Shown here piece by piece: positions 46,168 to 57,724 of a DNA stretch of 64,000 nt. Within the stretch, counting starts at the first letter, position 1. Every line of letters starts with the position of its first letter. The DNA comes from Podocnemis expansa. Its lineage: Eukaryota > Chordata > Testudines > Podocnemididae. The notes under the pieces were generated by a model. It was not told the DNA's origin and did not search any database. It was given only the letters and a program-made list of their open reading frames with translations. The position numbers and the translations under genes are program-made. The stretch is taken from NCBI GenBank assembly GCA_007922195.1, contig ML681992.1, positions 1,363,021 to 1,427,020 on the forward strand, read 5' to 3'.

Positions 46168-46850
46168 TAGGGGATAAGTAAGCCAGAACACATCGAGATG
46201 GCATTCCATGGCTCACTATTTTTAGGGGCATAGCATTCTGTCCCCCCTAAAAGCAGAAAATGGAGCCGGAATGCTGCACTATTTAAAAATAGTGGTCCTG
46301 GAACGCAGCATTCCAACTCCATTTTCTATTTTTAGGGGCCTGGTGAACACTGAGGCCCTAAAAATAGCAGGTACCAGAACACCATTCTGGCGCATTTCAG
46401 CAGGCAGGGAGCTGCCTCAGGCTGGGAGATTTTGAATCTCCTGCCCTAAGACAGCTCTTACTGAGCATGCTCATAGCCTCTCATCATCCTCAGTGAGATC
46501 TGGCTCAGGGCTAAAGCCTTAGCCTGGGCCTGGGTTGGGACCAGGGCCACTCAGTCCCATGGCCAGGTAAGGGCAGTAGGGGAAGGTGGTGTGGCACAGT
46601 GGGGGATTGGGGAAAGGTTGGGAGACCAGCAGACAGATGGGGGGCAGGGGAAGTAGCTGTGGTGGGGGGTTGGAATTTGGGGAGCAGGAGCTGGGGTGGG
46701 GGGGCTGGAGCTTGGGGGCCAGGGCTGAGGTGGAGGGCTGGCATTTCGGGTGCAGGAGCTGGGGTGCATGAGGGGGACCTGGGCGTGCATGAGGGGGGGC
46801 CAGAAATTTAGGAGGGTTCCAGAGCCCTTCAAATTATACTTTAACCCCTG
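46168..46850. mobile_element. hAT element with 8-bp duplication GTAAYAAG
   Basis: The ends TAGGGGATAAGTAAG and ATACTTTAACCCCTG are inverted repeats. The flanks GTAACAAG (46160-46167) and GTAATAAG (46851-46858) match at 7 of 8. The interior has two inverted copies of a GGAATGCTG/CAGCATTCC block and a G-rich part (46560-46800). No transposase is visible. Confidence 0.85.
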
Positions 46851-47216
46851 GTAATAAGGAACAGCCAGCATGGATATGTCAAAAATTAATCATGCCAAAA
46901 GAGCCTGATTTCTTTTACTGGCCTAGTAATAGGAGAGAAGCAGTAGACATGATATACCTTGATACAGATCCACATGACAGTCCGATAAGAAAGTTAGGAA
47001 ATGTAGTCTAGATGAAATTACTGTAAGGTCAGTGCACAATTGGTTGAAAGACTGTACTCAAAGACTAGTTATTCATTGTTCATTGCCAAATTGTGAAGGT
47101 GTATCTAGTGGGGATCCTGCAGACGTTAGTCCTAGGAAAATATTAGTCAATATTTTTATGAAGGATTTGGATAATGGACTACGAAGAGAGCTTATAATAT
47201 TTGCAGATGACTCTTA

Positions 47217-47675
47217 GGGTATGTCCACACGTCTCTTTTATTTTGAAATAACACTGGTTATTTCAAAATAAAAGATATTAGGTCCACACGACGTATTCTT
47301 ATTTTGAAATCACAGGCTCCGTCATTTCGAAATAAGAGCCATCATTTTGAAATTGCTTAAAACTTCTTTAAATCAAAATGGCTCTTATTTCAAAATGGTT
47401 ATTTCAAAATAACATCATCTGGATGTGTTATTTCGAAATAACCATTATTTTAAAATAACACTTTTGCCCTTCTCCTTCCAAGGGTGCCTTCCTTTTAGGC
47501 TATATTGTGTGGGGGCATGGCCCAGGGAGGGGGCTATGTTACCACACCTCCCATGGTGCCCCTCTTGTAAAGTGAAATAGCAAGTCCTGTGTTTGGACAT
47601 GCTATTTCACTTTGAGCTTTTCCCTAAATTCGAATTAACTTATTTCAAAATAACAATCTATGTGTGGACAGAGCC
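47217..47675. mobile_element. Harbinger MITE (E) with TTA duplication
   Basis: It starts GGGTATGTCCACACG and ends GTGTGGACAGAGCC, with TTA at 47214-47216 and 47676-47678. The right third (about 47505-47590, GGCCCAGGGAGGGGGCTATG and CACACCTCCCATGGTGCCCC) is shared with the region upstream of the transposase in the elements at 2401-6058 and 57725-61766. The MITE is therefore a deletion derivative of such elements. Confidence 0.92.
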
Positions 47676-48391
47676 TTAGATAAGACGAGTTGAAGCACAC
47701 TGAGGACAAGGTTGAAAATGACTTTCACACATCGGAGAATTGGTTTGACATCATCAAGATAGAATTCAATAAAGATAAGTGCAAAGTACTGTGCTTAGGA
47801 AGGAAGGATCAAATCCTTCAGTACAAAATGGGAAATAAGTGGAAGATTTCTGAAAGTGGTAGTTACTGAAAAGGATCTAGGGGTTATAACTGGATTTGAT
47901 ATGAATCAAAAATGTGATGAAGTTGTGCAAAAGAGTAATATTCTGGGGCCTATTAAGACAAGTGTTGTATGTCAGGAACAGAAGGTAATTTTCTCATGCT
48001 TTTTGGATTTGTCAGGCCTCCACAGTAGTACTGAGTCCAATTCTGTATGCCACATTTTAAGAAAGATGTGGATTAGGTGGAGAGACTCCAGAGGAGAACA
48101 ACAAAACCAGCAACATTTTACAAAACCTTACTTATGAGGATTTTTTTTTTAATGGGTATGTTTTGTCTTGAGAAAAGAAAACTGGTCAGGGCCCTGACTG
48201 ATTTCAAATATGTTTGGGATTCTTTACTTAAGGCAGGACAAAAATTAATGGGCTTAAACTGCAGCAAGGGAGATTTAGGTTAGATATTGAGGAAAAACTT
48301 CTATTTGTAAGGGTGAGCAAGTTCCAGAATAAGCTTCCAAGGGAGTTTGAGGAGTCCCCATCCCTGGAGGTTTTAAAAAAACAGATTAAAC

Positions 48392-48686
48392 CAGGTGTTA
48401 ACAACCTTTGCCAACCCCTATGCCAGCCCCTCCTCCCCGAGCCTCAGCCAATGCTGGTAGTCCCCTCTGCAGAAAAGAAGTGGCTACCACCTGAAAATTT
48501 GGAAGCAGCTACAGCTGGATTGGGGGGTGGTTACCAGGCATGCCCAGGAAAGAAACTGCCTGGAGCTGCTCCTCTCTGAGTCATGCCTGGGTCAGGAGTG
48601 GCACTTTCAGCAGAGAGCATTGCATTCCGCTCTAGACTGGCAAACAAGATGCTGCTGGCATTTGTTCCTGTGGTTGCTGACCCCTG
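48392..48686. mobile_element. hAT MITE (same family as 36684)
   Basis: The ends CAGGTGTTAACAACC and GTTGCTGACCCCTG are inverted repeats. The flanks GATTAAAC (48384-48391) and GGTTAGAC (48687-48694) match at 6 of 8, a decayed 8-bp duplication. 295 bases, in the 3' part of the old CR1. Confidence 0.75.
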
Positions 48687-48786
48687 GGTTAGACAGACAT
48701 ACACCTCTTGTTCCAGGCTTCCTTGTTTCTGTCGTAGTGCAGGACCTCTTGAGGTCCCTTCCAGCTCTACATTTCTATGGCTTTAC

Positions 48787-49018
48787 TGTCCTCACAGAGA
48801 CCCAGTTCAATATGGTTTTGGGTGGAAAATATCACATTTTGAGAACATAAGATGGTACATTTCTCAGGGAGCTTGATTTTTAAAAGAATGAAAGTTGTTT
48901 GAAGGTAGTTTTAGATTTGGGATGTTACAAAGTAGTTCCAGGAAAGATGGCTTAGTGGAAAGAGTGCAAATGATAAACTATGTATATATGTAATAAATTG
49001 AGTTTATCACAGTGTATC
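48787..49018. other. No recognisable gene
   Basis: Short AT-rich spacer. Confidence 0.5.
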
Positions 49019-49030
49019 ACCTACACTTAT

Positions 49031-49213
49031 CCAAGGGACCGCTGTATTAGCTTAGTTCACTAAAACAAACAAGGAGCTCTGTGGAACTTAAAGACTAGCA
49101 AATATATTTATTGCATGAGATTTCATCTGATGATGTGGGATTTACTCCCATGAAAGCTCATGCAATAAATATATGTGTTAGTCTCTAAGTGACACAGGAC
49201 TTCTTGTTTGTTT
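49031..49213. mobile_element. Hammerhead-type dispersed repeat, double-arm unit with complete core
   Basis: The best-preserved copy in the window. Arms run from AACAAGGAGCTCTGTGG to CACAGGACTTCTTGTTTG. In the middle stand CTGATGA (49127-49133), a GTGGGA/TCCCAT stem, and GAAA (49152-49155) followed by GCTCATGC. The arms can pair over about 30 bases (TATTTATTGCATGAG with CTCATGCAATAAATA). The flanks ACCTACACTTAT (49019-49030) and ACCTATACTTAT (49214-49225) match at 11 of 12. Whether the RNA can cleave is unknown: the base pair at the end of stem III is not the usual A-U. Confidence 0.75.
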
Positions 49214-49225
49214 ACCTATACTTAT

Positions 49226-50525
49226 GTGGATCTAGACACGCACACACAAATGTTGCCAAATATTACTATTTTATCAAGAGTCTTCTGATATTTTGTGTAT
49301 TTCTTAAAGCCCCTGTTCCTGAAGTCATGTGATACATAAGAAAGCTGAGATACTCTTTTAAGTAAAAGTAGCTATGGAAAAAAGCTTAAACATGTGATTT
49401 GATAGTATCTCTTAATAGTTAAAAAAAAAACCACAACCCACAGATGTGAAGTCAAATGAACACAACATTCTTATTAAAAATTGCTGACTTTTAAAGCTAA
49501 TCTCATGCAGGCATATGAAGGGGTGTACCAACTGTATACTACTGAGGCAAGGGTTAATCAGGTGCTCTGGGCCCAGGAGGCCATGCTTCCTCACCTTTGC
49601 AAGGGATGTTACCAGTGGAGGGAACACTGAGACAAGCCCAACTCAGTTCTGTCTGGGCTGACTATAGAGAAGAACACATAGGTACCTTAGTCTCCCAATG
49701 GAAAGCCACCAGGATTCTGAGCCACTGGAATCAAGCCCCATAGCCATGCCACTAGAAGCCCACTGACCTTGAGAACTGAAGGTGATGACTTGCCATTGCC
49801 AGCTGCGGAAACTCAAGAGATAGCTTAGTAGGGAACAAAGGGAGGACCTGAAGATGACAGGAGAGGGTCTGCATAAGGAGGTGGGAAAGTGACCCAGGGA
49901 GCACATTTAAGAGTATCATGTCCTCGGCAATGTCCAAAGGGTACTTTTTTAAAGACCCTGGATCAGAACCCCGTGGAGTATGTGAGTCTATGTTCCCCTT
50001 CATTATTCCACATTCACCAGTCAGCAATACTATTCTCAGCTATTGTCATTAGTCAAGGCAGCCATTGACTTCACCAGTAGGTGACGCCACCTTGAGCCGT
50101 AAATACCAGAAACCAACTCTTCAACCTTTACAATTAGGTGATAGTATCAATCCACAGCACAAAGCAAACCCCCTGACCGGGCAGATTCATGAATTCTTAA
50201 CAAATTGAGACAGCAATACCACATGTATCCATTTTCTCATCTACCCACTCAGGTGGAGAAACTCAGCTTCAATATGTTTGCAATTTATAAGCACCATGTT
50301 ATAGATTTTTACTCTGACACCTGCGTCAGTAAGAAAAATTACATTCAGATTTGGTATTTGAGAGTGACTGTGAGGAATTAGATTTGTAAATTGTGGTTTA
50401 TATATATTGATACTGAAAATGTTTCCTGGATTTTGGCAATGGTGTTGATAAATACTGAAGTTGTGTGATCATAGCTGTAAGTTAATAATGATTTCTGCAT
50501 AAAATAAAACCAGATATATTTTTTA
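49226..50525. other. No recognisable gene
   Basis: Nothing that I can support. Short frames at 49643-50027 on the minus strand are not recognised. Confidence 0.55.
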
Positions 50526-50527
50526 GA

Positions 50528-50592
50528 ATAGAACAGAATCATAGGGTTTGAAGAGACCTCATGAGATCATCTACTCCAACCCCCTAAAATCA
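50528..50592 (-). repeat. CR1 3' end fragment
   Basis: ACAGAATCATAGGGTTTGAA through CATCTACTCCAACCCCCT matches the reversed CR1 3' end at 6405 and 6961. About 65 bases. Confidence 0.85.
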
Positions 50593-50599
50593 CCATAGA

Positions 50600-51017
50600 A
50601 AGACACTTTCATCTTTAATGAATTTGCCAAGAATTATCCAGTACCCATAACACATTGTATTTATGGAGATGTATTGGCAGATTTTACACTTGGTATTTCC
50701 AGAGAGAAAAGGCTACAGCTCTGCTCATTGAATTTCACAATTTCTAAATTCTTCTGCTTGAAAATCCATATTGTTGCTTCAAACACTGAAAAGATACAAC
50801 AAAGAACTTTTAGTAAAAGCATATAAAAATTAATCTACAAAGTACAGTATCTTTAAGATCAACAAATCATATTTTCTAAAGTAGCAAATTCAGTATCTTG
50901 TTAAAGAAATAAAGCATTGTAGTGAGTACAGATTATATATATTACAAAAGCTCAATTCAGTGTTTCTCCAGTTAAAGTAATACAAAGCTAAAACAAAACT
51001 AGATATCACAAATAGAT
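50600..51017. other. No recognisable gene
   Basis: AT-rich spacer. Confidence 0.6.
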
Positions 51018-51020
51018 TAG

Positions 51021-51446
51021 GGTTATGTCCACACTTACACTAGAAACTCAAATTGAAATAGCATGTCCATGAACAGAATTTGCTATTTTGATTTAGGAGA
51101 GAGGCACCACGTTAGGTATGGCAACATGGCCCCCTAGAAGGAGCATGCCCACACTCACTATATAGAAAGAGGAAAGCAACTGGGAAGGAGAAGGGCAAAA
51201 AGTGTTAAATTGATTTAACAGTTAAATTGAAATAACCTTTCTTCACTGTTTTATTTGGAAATAACAATTTTGGTTTTACTGTCATATCAATATAATACTA
51301 GGTTTTATTATATCAATATGACTTTCCTTATATCGAAATGAGGGAGCTCCTCATTTTGAAATGAGGGAATGTTACGTGGACCTGCCATTTTTTTAAATCG
51401 AAATACCAGCATTATTTTGATGTAAATAGTGTGTGTGGACATACCC
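51021..51446. mobile_element. Harbinger MITE (G) with TAG duplication
   Basis: GGTTATGTCCACAC at the left and GTGTGGACATACCC at the right, with TAG at 51018-51020 and 51447-51449. The interior is mostly CpG-free, with TTAAATTGA/TTGAAAT phrases and a GCAACATGGCCCCCTAG block related to the right side of the large Harbinger elements. Confidence 0.9.
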
Positions 51447-51449
51447 TAG

Positions 51450-52015
51450 CTGATAACAGAAGAATATTTGGGGGGGGAAGGGAACTTCAATGTATTTTCA
51501 TCTCATTTTGATTTAAGTACAAAATGGATATTGTAGGGTGATAGAGAAGGAAACACTATCAGTGAATGGAGCAGTTGTCCTCTTTTACATAAAATTGTAA
51601 ATTATTCTAACTGCTTCATGACTACCTTGATTTTGAAGATTATCTCTAAAGAGTCTTTTGTTATTCTGACAGTAGAAAGATTACCAAAATTTGTTGGAGA
51701 AGAATTCTGCAATCTTTAGAAAGAAAGAAAAAAATGGAAAAATGAATAGATAATTGAAAGGGACAAGCAATCTAAGAAATATTAAAACATTTTTAAGTTG
51801 CAGAATGATTTGGTTCATATTTGAGCACATCCATAACGATCCACGTCTTTTCTATATTTTCACGGATTCTCCACTCCTTACTCAGCCAATAAAAAAAAAG
51901 TTCTACCCTCATCTCTCTTCCTTTCAGCTCCCTAATTCGTATTTTTGACTGCATTTTCGCCAGAATAAACATGAACTCCCTCTACAATTTAGCAGTCACC
52001 CTTGTGCACTTAAAA
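51450..52015. other. No recognisable gene
   Basis: AT-rich spacer. Confidence 0.6.
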
Positions 52016-52482
52016 AAAGCAAGGAGTCTTGTGGCACTTAGGGTATGTCCACACGTCTCTTTTATTTCAAAATAATACTGGTTATTTCAAAGTAAAAAAG
52101 ATCAGGTCCACACAACGTTTTCTGATTTCGAAATGACGGGCTCCGTTCAGACATGTTATTTTGAAATAACCATTATTTCAAAATAACACTATTGCCCTTC
52201 TCCTTCCAGGGTGCCTTCCTTTTAGCCTATATTGGGTGGGGGCATGGCCCAAGGAGGGGGCCATGTTGTCACACCTCCCATGGTGCCCCTCTCCTAAAGC
52301 TAAATAGCAAATCCTGTGTTTGGACATACTATTTAGCTTTGAGCTTTTCCCTTAATTCAAATTAACATTTTCTTAATTTGAATTAAGTTATTTCAAAATA
52401 AGGACTTTATTTCAAAATAACTCATTTATTTATCGCATGAACTTTTGTGGGAGAATATCCCAATTCGTCAGATGCTTAGACT
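52016..52482 (-). repeat. Hammerhead-type dispersed repeat, single arm, split by a truncated MITE
   Basis: GCAAGGAGTCTTGTGGCACTTA (52019-52040) is followed by a MITE. The repeat resumes at about 52423 with TTTATTTATCGCATGAACTT and GTGGGAGAATATCCC to CGTCAGATGC. On the minus strand the core reads CTGACGA and CAAAA, so it is mutated. Confidence 0.65.
52041..52422. mobile_element. Harbinger MITE (F), right end deleted
   Basis: Starts GGGTATGTCCACACG after TTA (52038-52040) and follows element E closely, including the CACACCTCCCATGGTGCCCC block. The right terminal repeat and the second TTA are absent: the sequence passes from TTTCAAAATAACTC straight into the host repeat. About a dozen bases of the host repeat are also lost. 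Confidence 0.8.
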
Positions 52483-54765
52483 GCTTTTCACCAAATGAAA
52501 GTTTCTTGTAATTCTTCCTCCTTTCTTATGTTCACCTGTAGAATCAACTTTACCTTTAATTCCATTCCCCTTTGCCTAGCAACCAGTTGCTATATTTAGC
52601 TGGTCTGGGCAGTAGGTAATTTCACAACTGGGGAGAGGCAGTATTGTTATCCCAGGTCACAAAACCTGACTTACCAGTGGCCAGTATTGCAAGCTTGAGG
52701 CTATTACAGCCATCTCTAACACTCACACTCTGGAAGATGGAGAGCCTGAGGAACCTCCAGAATTGTTTCATTCTCAAGTATGTTAGTTTAAAGGAAGATG
52801 CCACAGAGCAGATTGAAATCAGTAAGAAGAAATCTATACCTTGCAGAGTTAGGCTGTAGTGATGTCACCATGTATATATTCCAAACCTCTTTCATATGGA
52901 GAGGGAAGAATAGAAATACCATATCAATAGCACATCATCTTTTCATTTCTTTCCTAACATCACTGGAAATGGAAAGGAGTTACTTTCTGTGTTGCTTAAC
53001 ACAGATGGCCAGTGATACAGCATTTTAAAACAGCCAATGGTTTCCCCTGCTCTTGATAATACCTTTCTTCCGTACATCGAATTTCAGTAGGACCCCAGTA
53101 AAAAAGGTATCAAAAAAGAAATATATTTTCAAATTAATGTAAGGTGTCTTTTTTTTTTTAATTTCTCTAACTTTTATAAAGTCTGATTTTTTTCCCCCCA
53201 CTCAGGCAAAATAAATAAAAGGAGCTTCCTTTCCATTTCAAATAGTTTAGAAAAAAATCTGTACTCAGTATGCAAGGATAAAAAGGGTTCAGTTTAGTTC
53301 ATATCATCTATTTAAGTACAAATCCCTATTTGTATATTTCATTTAAATGAGAAAAGCCTACAACCATTTATGCCTGCATATTAAATTATTGGATGTTACT
53401 CTTTTTTTTTCATAATAAGGGAATTATTATATGCTATGCTGCTGGACACATTGAAAAGGTGAATACTATATAGTAAACAGATATATTTTGAAAATTTACA
53501 TATCGGTGAAGTGCTCTATGAAGATTTATTTTTACCTTGTATTACTACCCCTGTTATAAGCTTTACCTTATTTTATTTTTAGCATTTGCATAAATGCTCA
53601 GGTATGAGAAAATGTTCAGTAAAGAAAATAAGTTTGTTTCAATTTTCTAAAGGTATTGTGGCTGGTTCAATTCAGATGTGCAAAAACTGGTTTGTCCATG
53701 TTTAGTGGCAGTATGTCACATTCCTGATTCTGAAATTGTTTTTAATACAACGGGTGTTACATAATTGCTGTTCACTTTAAATTTTCTTTGTTTTTCCCCG
53801 TTCCTGCAAATATTAATATCATACTTGTGAAGGACATGCTTTCAACTTATATAATACTGTGGGTAACACAACTGTGTATAACAAATATATATGTAGTGAG
53901 TTAGAATACCTTCTTTTCAAATACCTTATTCATCTGAAATTCTATCTTCTAGGGAATAAGTATTCATCTGAGGAAGACATAGCAATGGGGAAACCTACCT
54001 TGACCTCTTGTATAGATTTTTCTCAGTCCTAGTGAGATTTTAGATTCTGCACATGTATTTCTGTATCTTTACTAACATTTTAATCAAAAGCAGAATGGAA
54101 CAATTATTTATTTATGGTCAATATCCTCTGCAAGTCTAAGAACTGATGGCAGAACACACAAAGTTCTGGGTCCCCTTGTGTCTTCCATTAATATTGCACC
54201 TCCTAGTTTGTTGTTGCTAACATACTTACCGGTCTGTCTAGTACTGGCTCATTGCTGTCACTGTTAGCCTATTGATTGCTTTAATAGAACTGGTGACTGA
54301 CCCACCTTCAGTTTTGTATTGTCTATCTCTTTCTATTTCTGTTTGAAAAAACTAAAATGCCTGCTCTATTAATCAGTAAAGCTGAGTCTCAGCCAGCAGG
54401 GCTATGGACACTTCAGCCAGTTCAAGTTACTGGGATGGGGCCCTTCATTCTTTCCTTCCCCAAATCTCTGATATGGGCAGTGTAGCTCATATATGACACC
54501 GCACACGGAGAGGAAGAAGGGTTGGCTGAGTGTTAATCTGAAGCCTTGGCCATACCTCTTGTCTTTTGTTGTTGACTGAGCTATTTACAGGCAATATCAG
54601 GGCCCTGGTGCCCATATTGTGCCTGTCTCCAAAACACTTTATATTCTTCTTCATGGGCAAAGTTACTTAATTAAAATCAATTTCTGCTGACCACTCTGCC
54701 TCCTTAAATAGTTAGGTTTCATTTGGCGAATGCTTTTGTTTTTGGATATCTGGATGTGCTGAGGG
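52483..54765. other. No recognisable gene
   Basis: AT-rich unique-looking DNA; poly-T runs near 53150 and 53402. Nothing recognised. Confidence 0.6.
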
Positions 54766-54770
54766 CAGAC

Positions 54771-55554
54771 CAATGTTTCCTCTAAGGGCCCAATGCAGCT
54801 GAGCAACATTCATTGCTCACTGCGTGGCCCGACCCCATTCAGGCCCGATCCTGCCCCCCCCACAAGTTCTGCTGCCTACCCAGCCTCCTGGCAGTGGGGG
54901 TGGAACAGCCAGCCCAGCCTGCCCCCACCTGGCCGTGTCTCCCAGGGGCCAGAGGGGGCTGCCACTGAGCTCCAGCATGTGGGATGAGGGCTCTGGAGCA
55001 GCCTGCTCCCAAAGAGTTTGAGCTGCTTCACTCCCGCCCCCCCTCGAATGGGCCTGATCCATGGCCTGGGGGGGACAGGGGTGAAGCAGCCCAAACTCTT
55101 TGGGAACGGACCTGTTCAAAGCCCCGACACCACATGCTGGAGCTCCGTGCCAGCCCACTCCACCCCCCAGGGAGGCATGGCTGGCTGGGTGTAGGCTGGG
55201 CTGGCTGCTGCACCCTGCTGTGGTGAGGCCGGGTGGGCAGATGGGCAGAGCAGCCTTCGGCCCTGACAGCCCACGCCTCCCCATCGGTAATTGGATGGGG
55301 GGCAGTTAGGGCCCCCTTACTAGAGGGGCACAGCCAGACCCCTAGTTGCTCCTCCAGCTTGAGGATCGCTCACTGAGCATGTGCAGAGAGTCTGTGCATG
55401 CTCAGTGAGAGCTTACTCTGAGCGGGAGTTTTAAAAACTCCCAGCTCAGAGTTGCTCTCTGGGCAGGGACTGCAGCTGCCAGTGTGCCCAGAAGTGTTCC
55501 CTGCACCAGGTAGTGCTAGGAGCTGTGCAGCTACGCAGCTTAGAGGGAACGTTG
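54771..55554. mobile_element. hAT non-autonomous element, GC-rich
   Basis: The ends CAATGTTTCCTCTAAG and CTTAGAGGGAACGTTG are inverted repeats of the family at 41532. The flanks GGGCAGAC (54763-54770) and GTGCAGAG (55555-55562) match at 6 of 8. The interior is GC-rich with partial internal duplications around GGCCTGATCCATGGCC and CCAAACTCTTTGGGA. No transposase. An inverted CACTGAGCATGTGCAGAG/CTGTGCATGCTCAGTGAG pair is at 55372-55410. Confidence 0.8.
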
Positions 55555-55562
55555 GTGCAGAG

Positions 55563-57720
55563 ATGCATATCATTAGACATTGGGAAAGAAATTTCTTTTC
55601 TATCCCACACAGTAAACATGACATATTGCTTTAGTGAATTTTGCCTTCCTATCTGTAGCCTGTGGGTCTAGTCAGGAAAGTTTTTGTTTTGTTTTTTAAT
55701 CACAGCATTGGCATGTGCCCAGAAGGCTAGTTTTTCAGGCTAGAAATTTGGTGGCATTTAAAACAAATTTTGTCTTTTACTTTCTTTTGTCAGGATGGAA
55801 GTGCTAAAGTATTATATCTTCTATAAAATAGGGTACCCCTAATGTCACTGACTCCTATAATTTTAGCACAAGTCATGCATTATATGTTCCTTTTCTTTAA
55901 TCCACAACTAGATATTTGAGAATTTTAGCTTTCATTAATAAAAGTAAAAATGAATGTCTATATCTGTTACTAGACAAAGCTTGAGAAAAACTTGAAATGT
56001 CAAGTGGGTCAGAATCGACAGGCAGAATCAAAGGACAAATAACAAGAACTCAGTTTTTTTCCATGTATGTATTTCATTTAAATCTCATTATTTGTAAGGC
56101 AATCTCATGATAATTTAATGTTTGATGCTGGTGATACTATGCCTCCCATTCAGACCTCCAGTACTTTCATGAAAAATGGCTACATAGTAGCTTATAGGTG
56201 GTTTAAACTACTTTCCAGACATTGTTTTAGATAGGGTGTGGTCCACATTCCAGTCGTGTCAGTAAATATTCAGGATTAGAAATTAAATTGCCATTAAAAC
56301 ATCTTAAAGACATCACCAGATTAGCTATGCCAGGCCAAGCAGTGAGCAATATGAGTATAAATAACACATATATTGAGTGTGCAGTTTTCCACATATAACT
56401 GAGCAAATTTAAGCTTGAAAATTGTTTTCAGGTGGTGCCTGAGGGCTTGAGTAAGCTCATTCTTTTGCCCATTGCACTACAACTAGGCATTTTTCCCCAT
56501 GCATAAATGTGATATTCAAGATCTCTTATATAGCCTTCAACTTCTCCTTGATTTGTTCCTGGGTTTCAAAGGTTATAACAAATGAAGAAAAGTACCTGAT
56601 TTCAATTAACAAGGATATGTAGCTATCTGATCCTCTGGAGATATTCTCTCTTGTCTATTGTACAAGTCCTTTTCCACTGGCTTATGTCCTTGAAAAAAAA
56701 AGACAGAAACTACTTTGGGAAACAGCTGATCTCTCATAACTATGAAAATTTACAAGACTTTCTTTCTGCAGTATTCCATCATGTTTCTTTAATATTACAC
56801 TTGTCACAAAGGAAGGAATTAGAGACTTATCTTCCACAATGTACTATGAGGATCTTTACATTAAATAACAACCAAGAAAAGAGAAGTTGGGGGGATTCAT
56901 CAACATTATAGTTGAAAAAGACCTTTTACATTAACTAAAGTATCTTTATGCCAACACAGTATCTCAGATGAAGTGCAAGTTCCTGGCAACCCTTGTTTAA
57001 AATACACTGTAAACAAATAAGAGGGAGGGTTGTTTCCTTTTCTCTAGTGTGATAATATTCCCTTTTTAAATACTGCTTATTTAATTAGGCTTGCCAGATA
57101 CTACTTACTCTTTAGGTTCATTAAAATACTCCTGAAAACTTTTTTTTTTCCTTCCCCCTTTGGAATAGAACACATTATACTGAGTATAACAAATTAAAAA
57201 AAAAAAAAAAGCCTATTCCAAAAGGAAGATACTTATTGCATTGATTTACAAGTTCTTTATATACACACCCAAAAGTATACAGATTGAACACAATGGTATA
57301 CTATCACTACAATTTGTATAATTTCAGGGGCAGTTTTCAGCACAGTCTTACACCATCCTTTGATTATGGAGCTACAAAAAGATTTTTGTTGGAGTAATGC
57401 TGCCCTTTCTTTTAACAGCAATGCTTTCATTCTGTCAGAGGAAAAGCAAATAACAGGGGTTTGCAGGATGACTTCCTTGTGGAAGGAGAACTAAGTGATG
57501 CAGTCTGGGTATATTCCAAGTGTATATCACTTTATTTATAGAGGTATACCACTTTAAATATGAGATGTCCAAAATGCATTCACGACAATTCCTTCTCCCA
57601 GGTAGCTCATTCCAACACCAGCACCCTCTTGCCAGGGAACAACTCTGTCAGAAAAAATTGTATTATAATCAGAGCACAAGTCAGACAGCAAACTCTTTCG
57701 CTGTTTGCACAGCTCCAGCT
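55563..57720. other. No recognisable gene
   Basis: AT-rich unique-looking DNA. Nothing recognised. Confidence 0.6.
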
Positions 57721-57724
57721 CTTT

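Larger units (their letters stand above)
45100..48380 (+). pseudogene. CR1 ORF2 reverse transcriptase remnant
   Basis: Pieces recognised are the linker before RT in two slightly different copies (about 45225-45330 and 45663-45870, the latter NKKRFFKQFRRRKEMKESKL), GDPADVSPRKILVNIF and LIIFADDS (47115-47217), [15 protein letters not shown] (about 47766-47812), and the C-terminus NKLPREFEESPSLEVLKKQ (48325-48381). The FADD catalytic motif is cut directly downstream by the Harbinger MITE at 47217. Many stops. A 45604-45660 piece starting GGCTATGTCTACATG may be a fragment of another Harbinger end. Confidence 0.75.
44040..48785 (+). mobile_element. Old CR1-type LINE, plus strand, interrupted three times
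   Basis: ORF1 and RT remnants follow each other on the plus strand, and the end (about 48700-48783, GACCTCTTGAGGTCCCTTCC then TTTCTATGG) is the CR1 3' untranslated region. Two hAT elements (46168-46850 and 48392-48686) and a Harbinger MITE (47217-47675) entered it with target duplications. The endonuclease part of ORF2 seems missing. It is much older than the minus-strand CR1 at 6961-11540. Confidence 0.8.
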
